Positions 61,926-64,000 of a DNA stretch of 64,000 bases are shown here, piece by piece. The position numbers were made by a program, and so were the translations under genes. The notes beneath the pieces were generated by a model. That model saw only the letters and a program-made list of their open reading frames with translations, searched no databases and was not told where the DNA came from. The stretch comes from Vibrio sp. SCSIO 43135. Its GTDB lineage: Bacteria > Pseudomonadota > Gammaproteobacteria > Enterobacterales > Vibrionaceae. The stretch lies in contig NZ_CP071860.1 of assembly GCF_023716665.1 (NCBI RefSeq), positions 620,001-684,000 of the forward strand, in the 5' to 3' direction. Each line of letters starts with the position of its first letter. The first letter of the stretch is position 1.

Positions 61926-64000
61926 ATGTTTACAAATTTCAAAATCATGACTAGAGCTTTGCAAGACTTTCTTAGTTCCAATTTGCCCACCTTATCAGAT
62001 GATTGGTGGGAGAATAATGTTATTGAAAGACTATCATTCCAACAGCAAAAGGTAGCTCTGGAGAAGGGTTTTACATCAATTTACGAACTCGACCTAGCAG
62101 CATTGCTCAGGGTTTTAGACCAAAACTGGTTTGAGTTAGTGGGCGTATGTAAATTACCTCGCGAGGCGAGAAACTGGGTTAAAGAGCTTCAAACTATCAG
62201 GAATAAATGGGCTCATGCATCAACCGACTTGCCTATCAGTGAAGAATATCGTGATCTTGATACACTGATTAGATTAATTGAAGTTATTAGCTGTGATGAA
62301 AAAAGTCTGCCAGCCTTGTATGGTGCAAGGGACAATTTGCTCGACGCTTTAGCCCATAAGAACAATGGGACGAATGGTCCTGAGAATACTGTTCAAACTT
62401 ATCAAAGCGGGGATGTTCCCCATTTTCAGCCAGGACAGTTAGTTACTTTGAGGTCTGACTCTAATGTAGTCTTACCGATCATGAAAGTGAAGCTTGACGG
62501 AGTCGAGCCAGCTTATGAGGTATTTGAGTCAGGTAAAGTATCTACATACTTCCAAAGCCAGTTGCAAGAGATGGGTTCTGATAGTGAACAAGGTTTTGAA
62601 AGGTGCTCGAAAGAGGAACTTTGGGCTTCGTTGAGTGCAACAAGCCTTAGTTTACCGTCTAATAGTAGCCTCTATTCTCTAAATTCAGCTGACATTGACT
62701 TCGTCCCATATCAATACCGACCAGCGATTAAAATCATTCAAGCGGAACAGCCTAGACTTTTGGTAGCGGATGAAGTGGGTGTTGGTAAAACGATAGAAGC
62801 TGGGCTTATATTGAAGGAACTTTCCGCTAGGACAACGATCAAGTCTGTACTCATTATCTGTCCAAAAGCACTTGTTGCAGAGAGAAAATGGGAACTAGAA
62901 ATGAAGCGCTTTGGGGAAAATTTTGTTCCCTTGGATGGAAAAACGTTAAGGTACTGCCTCAAAGAGACAGAGATTGAGGGTCATTGGCCAGAAAGCCATA
63001 CAAAGGCAATATTGCCTTTTTCTTTGTTCGATTCAGCTCTTTTGCATGGGGAGGATACAAAGACAAAGCGTAATAATGGTCTTCTCGAGCTAAGCACACC
63101 ACCAAAATTTGATCTAATAATCGTAGACGAAGCACACAATATCAGGAACAGAAACACTAACCTTCACCAAGGGGTTAAGTTTCTGTGTGATAACGCTAAT
63201 GCGGTAGTTTTCCTGTCGGCTACACCAGTCCAGTTAGGCAGCAGTGACTTGTATACATTGTTGAATGTACTACGGCCAGAGCTCATCATAGATGAGAATA
63301 GTTTTCACTCTATGGCTGTCCCTAACAAGTATTCCAATGAAGCAATTCATATACTCCGCGAAGCAAATGAAGGTTGGCAAGAAAATGCGATTGTTAAGCT
63401 AAAAGCGCTGTCTGAAACTGAATGGGGAAGAATGTTTATACGCGAGACTCCACGGTTTCAAGAGATCTACGACACATTATCTGAACCAAGAGTTCCTGAT
63501 GAGGTAAGAGTTTCAGCCATCGGCAAACTAGAAGAACTAAACACCTTTAGTCCTCTTATCAATAGGACAAGAAGGCGAGATATCGGGGAGTTTACTGTTC
63601 GTAAGCCTGAAACTGTGTCTGTAGAATTTACGCAGGAGCAGAGGGCTGTTCATGACACTCTTCTAGACGTCGTCGCCGATATTTTGAAAGTGACACATGG
63701 ACATCAAAACATTCGCTTTATGATGACCATGATTAGACGCCAAGCTGCGAGTTGTATACATGGGTTAGCCCCTCTACTTAACGATCTTCTGAGTAATAAG
63801 CTTGCTCAGTTAGAAATAGATGAGTCGTATGATGAGCTCCCAATTAGTAGAGTCTCAGAGTCTGAGGTTTCACTGATCAAGGATAGAGTTGTTGAATTGC
63901 TGGCTTTGTGTAAGAACTTACCCACATCAGACCCAAAAGCAGACGTTTTTATTCAACTCATTAGGGAAAAGCTCGCCTTAGCAAATAGAAAGGTTCTTAT
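61926..64000 (+). CDS. Swt1-type HEPN domain fused to SNF2/DEAH helicase, 5' part
   Basis: The frame is open from the ATG at 61926 to the end of the window (691 codons, unfinished). Residues about 10-115 resemble the Swt1-type HEPN domain, with ERLSFQQQKVALEKG and the HEPN catalytic R-X4-H motif RNKWAH at 92-97. The helicase core follows: the Q-like YQYRPAIKIIQ, Walker A DEVGVGKT (Lys288), VLIICPKALV (motif Ia), DEAH (401-404), SAT (431-433). The second helicase lobe must lie beyond the window. HEPN domains are often RNases in immunity and toxin systems, and SNF2-type helicases are part of several phage-defence systems (for example DISARM). A defence role is inference. An in-frame ATG at 61947 is an alternative start. 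Confidence 0.85.
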   Translation, partial: MFTNFKIMTRALQDFLSSNLPTLSDDWWENNVIERLSFQQQKVALEKGFTSIYELDLAALLRVLDQNWFELVGVCKLPREARNWVKELQTIRNKWAHASTDLPISEEYRDLDTLIRLIEVISCDEKSLPALYGARDNLLDALAHKNNGTNGPENTVQTYQSGDVPHFQPGQLVTLRSDSNVVLPIMKVKLDGVEPAYEVFESGKVSTYFQSQLQEMGSDSEQGFERCSKEELWASLSATSLSLPSNSSLYSLNSADIDFVPYQYRPAIKIIQAEQPRLLVADEVGVGKTIEAGLILKELSARTTIKSVLIICPKALVAERKWELEMKRFGENFVPLDGKTLRYCLKETEIEGHWPESHTKAILPFSLFDSALLHGEDTKTKRNNGLLELSTPPKFDLIIVDEAHNIRNRNTNLHQGVKFLCDNANAVVFLSATPVQLGSSDLYTLLNVLRPELIIDENSFHSMAVPNKYSNEAIHILREANEGWQENAIVKLKALSETEWGRMFIRETPRFQEIYDTLSEPRVPDEVRVSAIGKLEELNTFSPLINRTRRRDIGEFTVRKPETVSVEFTQEQRAVHDTLLDVVADILKVTHGHQNIRFMMTMIRRQAASCIHGLAPLLNDLLSNKLAQLEIDESYDELPISRVSESEVSLIKDRVVELLALCKNLPTSDPKADVFIQLIREKLALANRKVL

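Overview
The window reads as part of the smaller chromosome (chromosome II) of a Vibrio species. The reasons are a VanI/VanR-like acyl-homoserine-lactone pair, a lactate block (dld-II, lldD, lldP, lysR) followed by a Fur-type ABC ATPase pair and a Lon-like protease in an order I remember from V. cholerae chromosome II, and pyrC and guaC of Vibrio type. A complete urea-uptake plus urease cluster points to a ureolytic species. I cannot name the species from sequence alone.

Layout. 1-1.4 kb: the 3' part of a divergent alkylsulfatase-family gene. 1.5-9 kb: lactate use (Fe-S D-lactate dehydrogenase, FMN L-lactate dehydrogenase, lactate permease, LysR regulator), with a full and a truncated copy of one small inverted-repeat element (MITE-like) and a compact three-stem palindromic element between lldP and lldD. 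9-15 kb: an orphan dual-ATPase ABC protein and a small partner behind a Fur-box-like site, a Lon-family protease and a DUF457-type membrane protein. 15-27.3 kb: one long co-directional cluster urtABCDE-ureDABCEJFG, preceded by a sigma-54 promoter and two NtrC-like enhancer sites. 27.4-33 kb: an L,D-transpeptidase-fold protein and two convergent c-di-GMP proteins, one diguanylate cyclase and one GGDEF-EAL. 33-40 kb: a six-gene moxR-DUF58-DUF4381-batA-batB/C-batD operon with a CAACAG-type microsatellite coding for poly-Gln.

40-59 kb is mixed: small proteins, pyrC with a PurR-like operator and a Shine-Dalgarno hairpin, a MOSC-flavodoxin reductase-ferredoxin fusion, luxI with a clear lux box and the convergent luxR, an EamA exporter opposite an AraC regulator, an M14-type amidohydrolase, an FrnE-like oxidoreductase, a cytoplasmic alpha-amylase with a sensor-only AraC-like neighbour, an acyltransferase, a secreted 20-residue-repeat protein, a TetR regulator, a receiver-CheC/PAS pair, nnr and an outer-membrane barrel. 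59.3-61 kb: guaC behind a long structured leader.

The right end (61-64 kb) changes character. An IS200-like transposase remnant and an orphan open frame without a start lead into the first 691 codons of a large protein that joins a Swt1-type HEPN domain (RNKWAH) to an SNF2/DEAH helicase. This gene runs off the window. It has the look of an accessory, possibly anti-phage, island and is the most interesting lead here.
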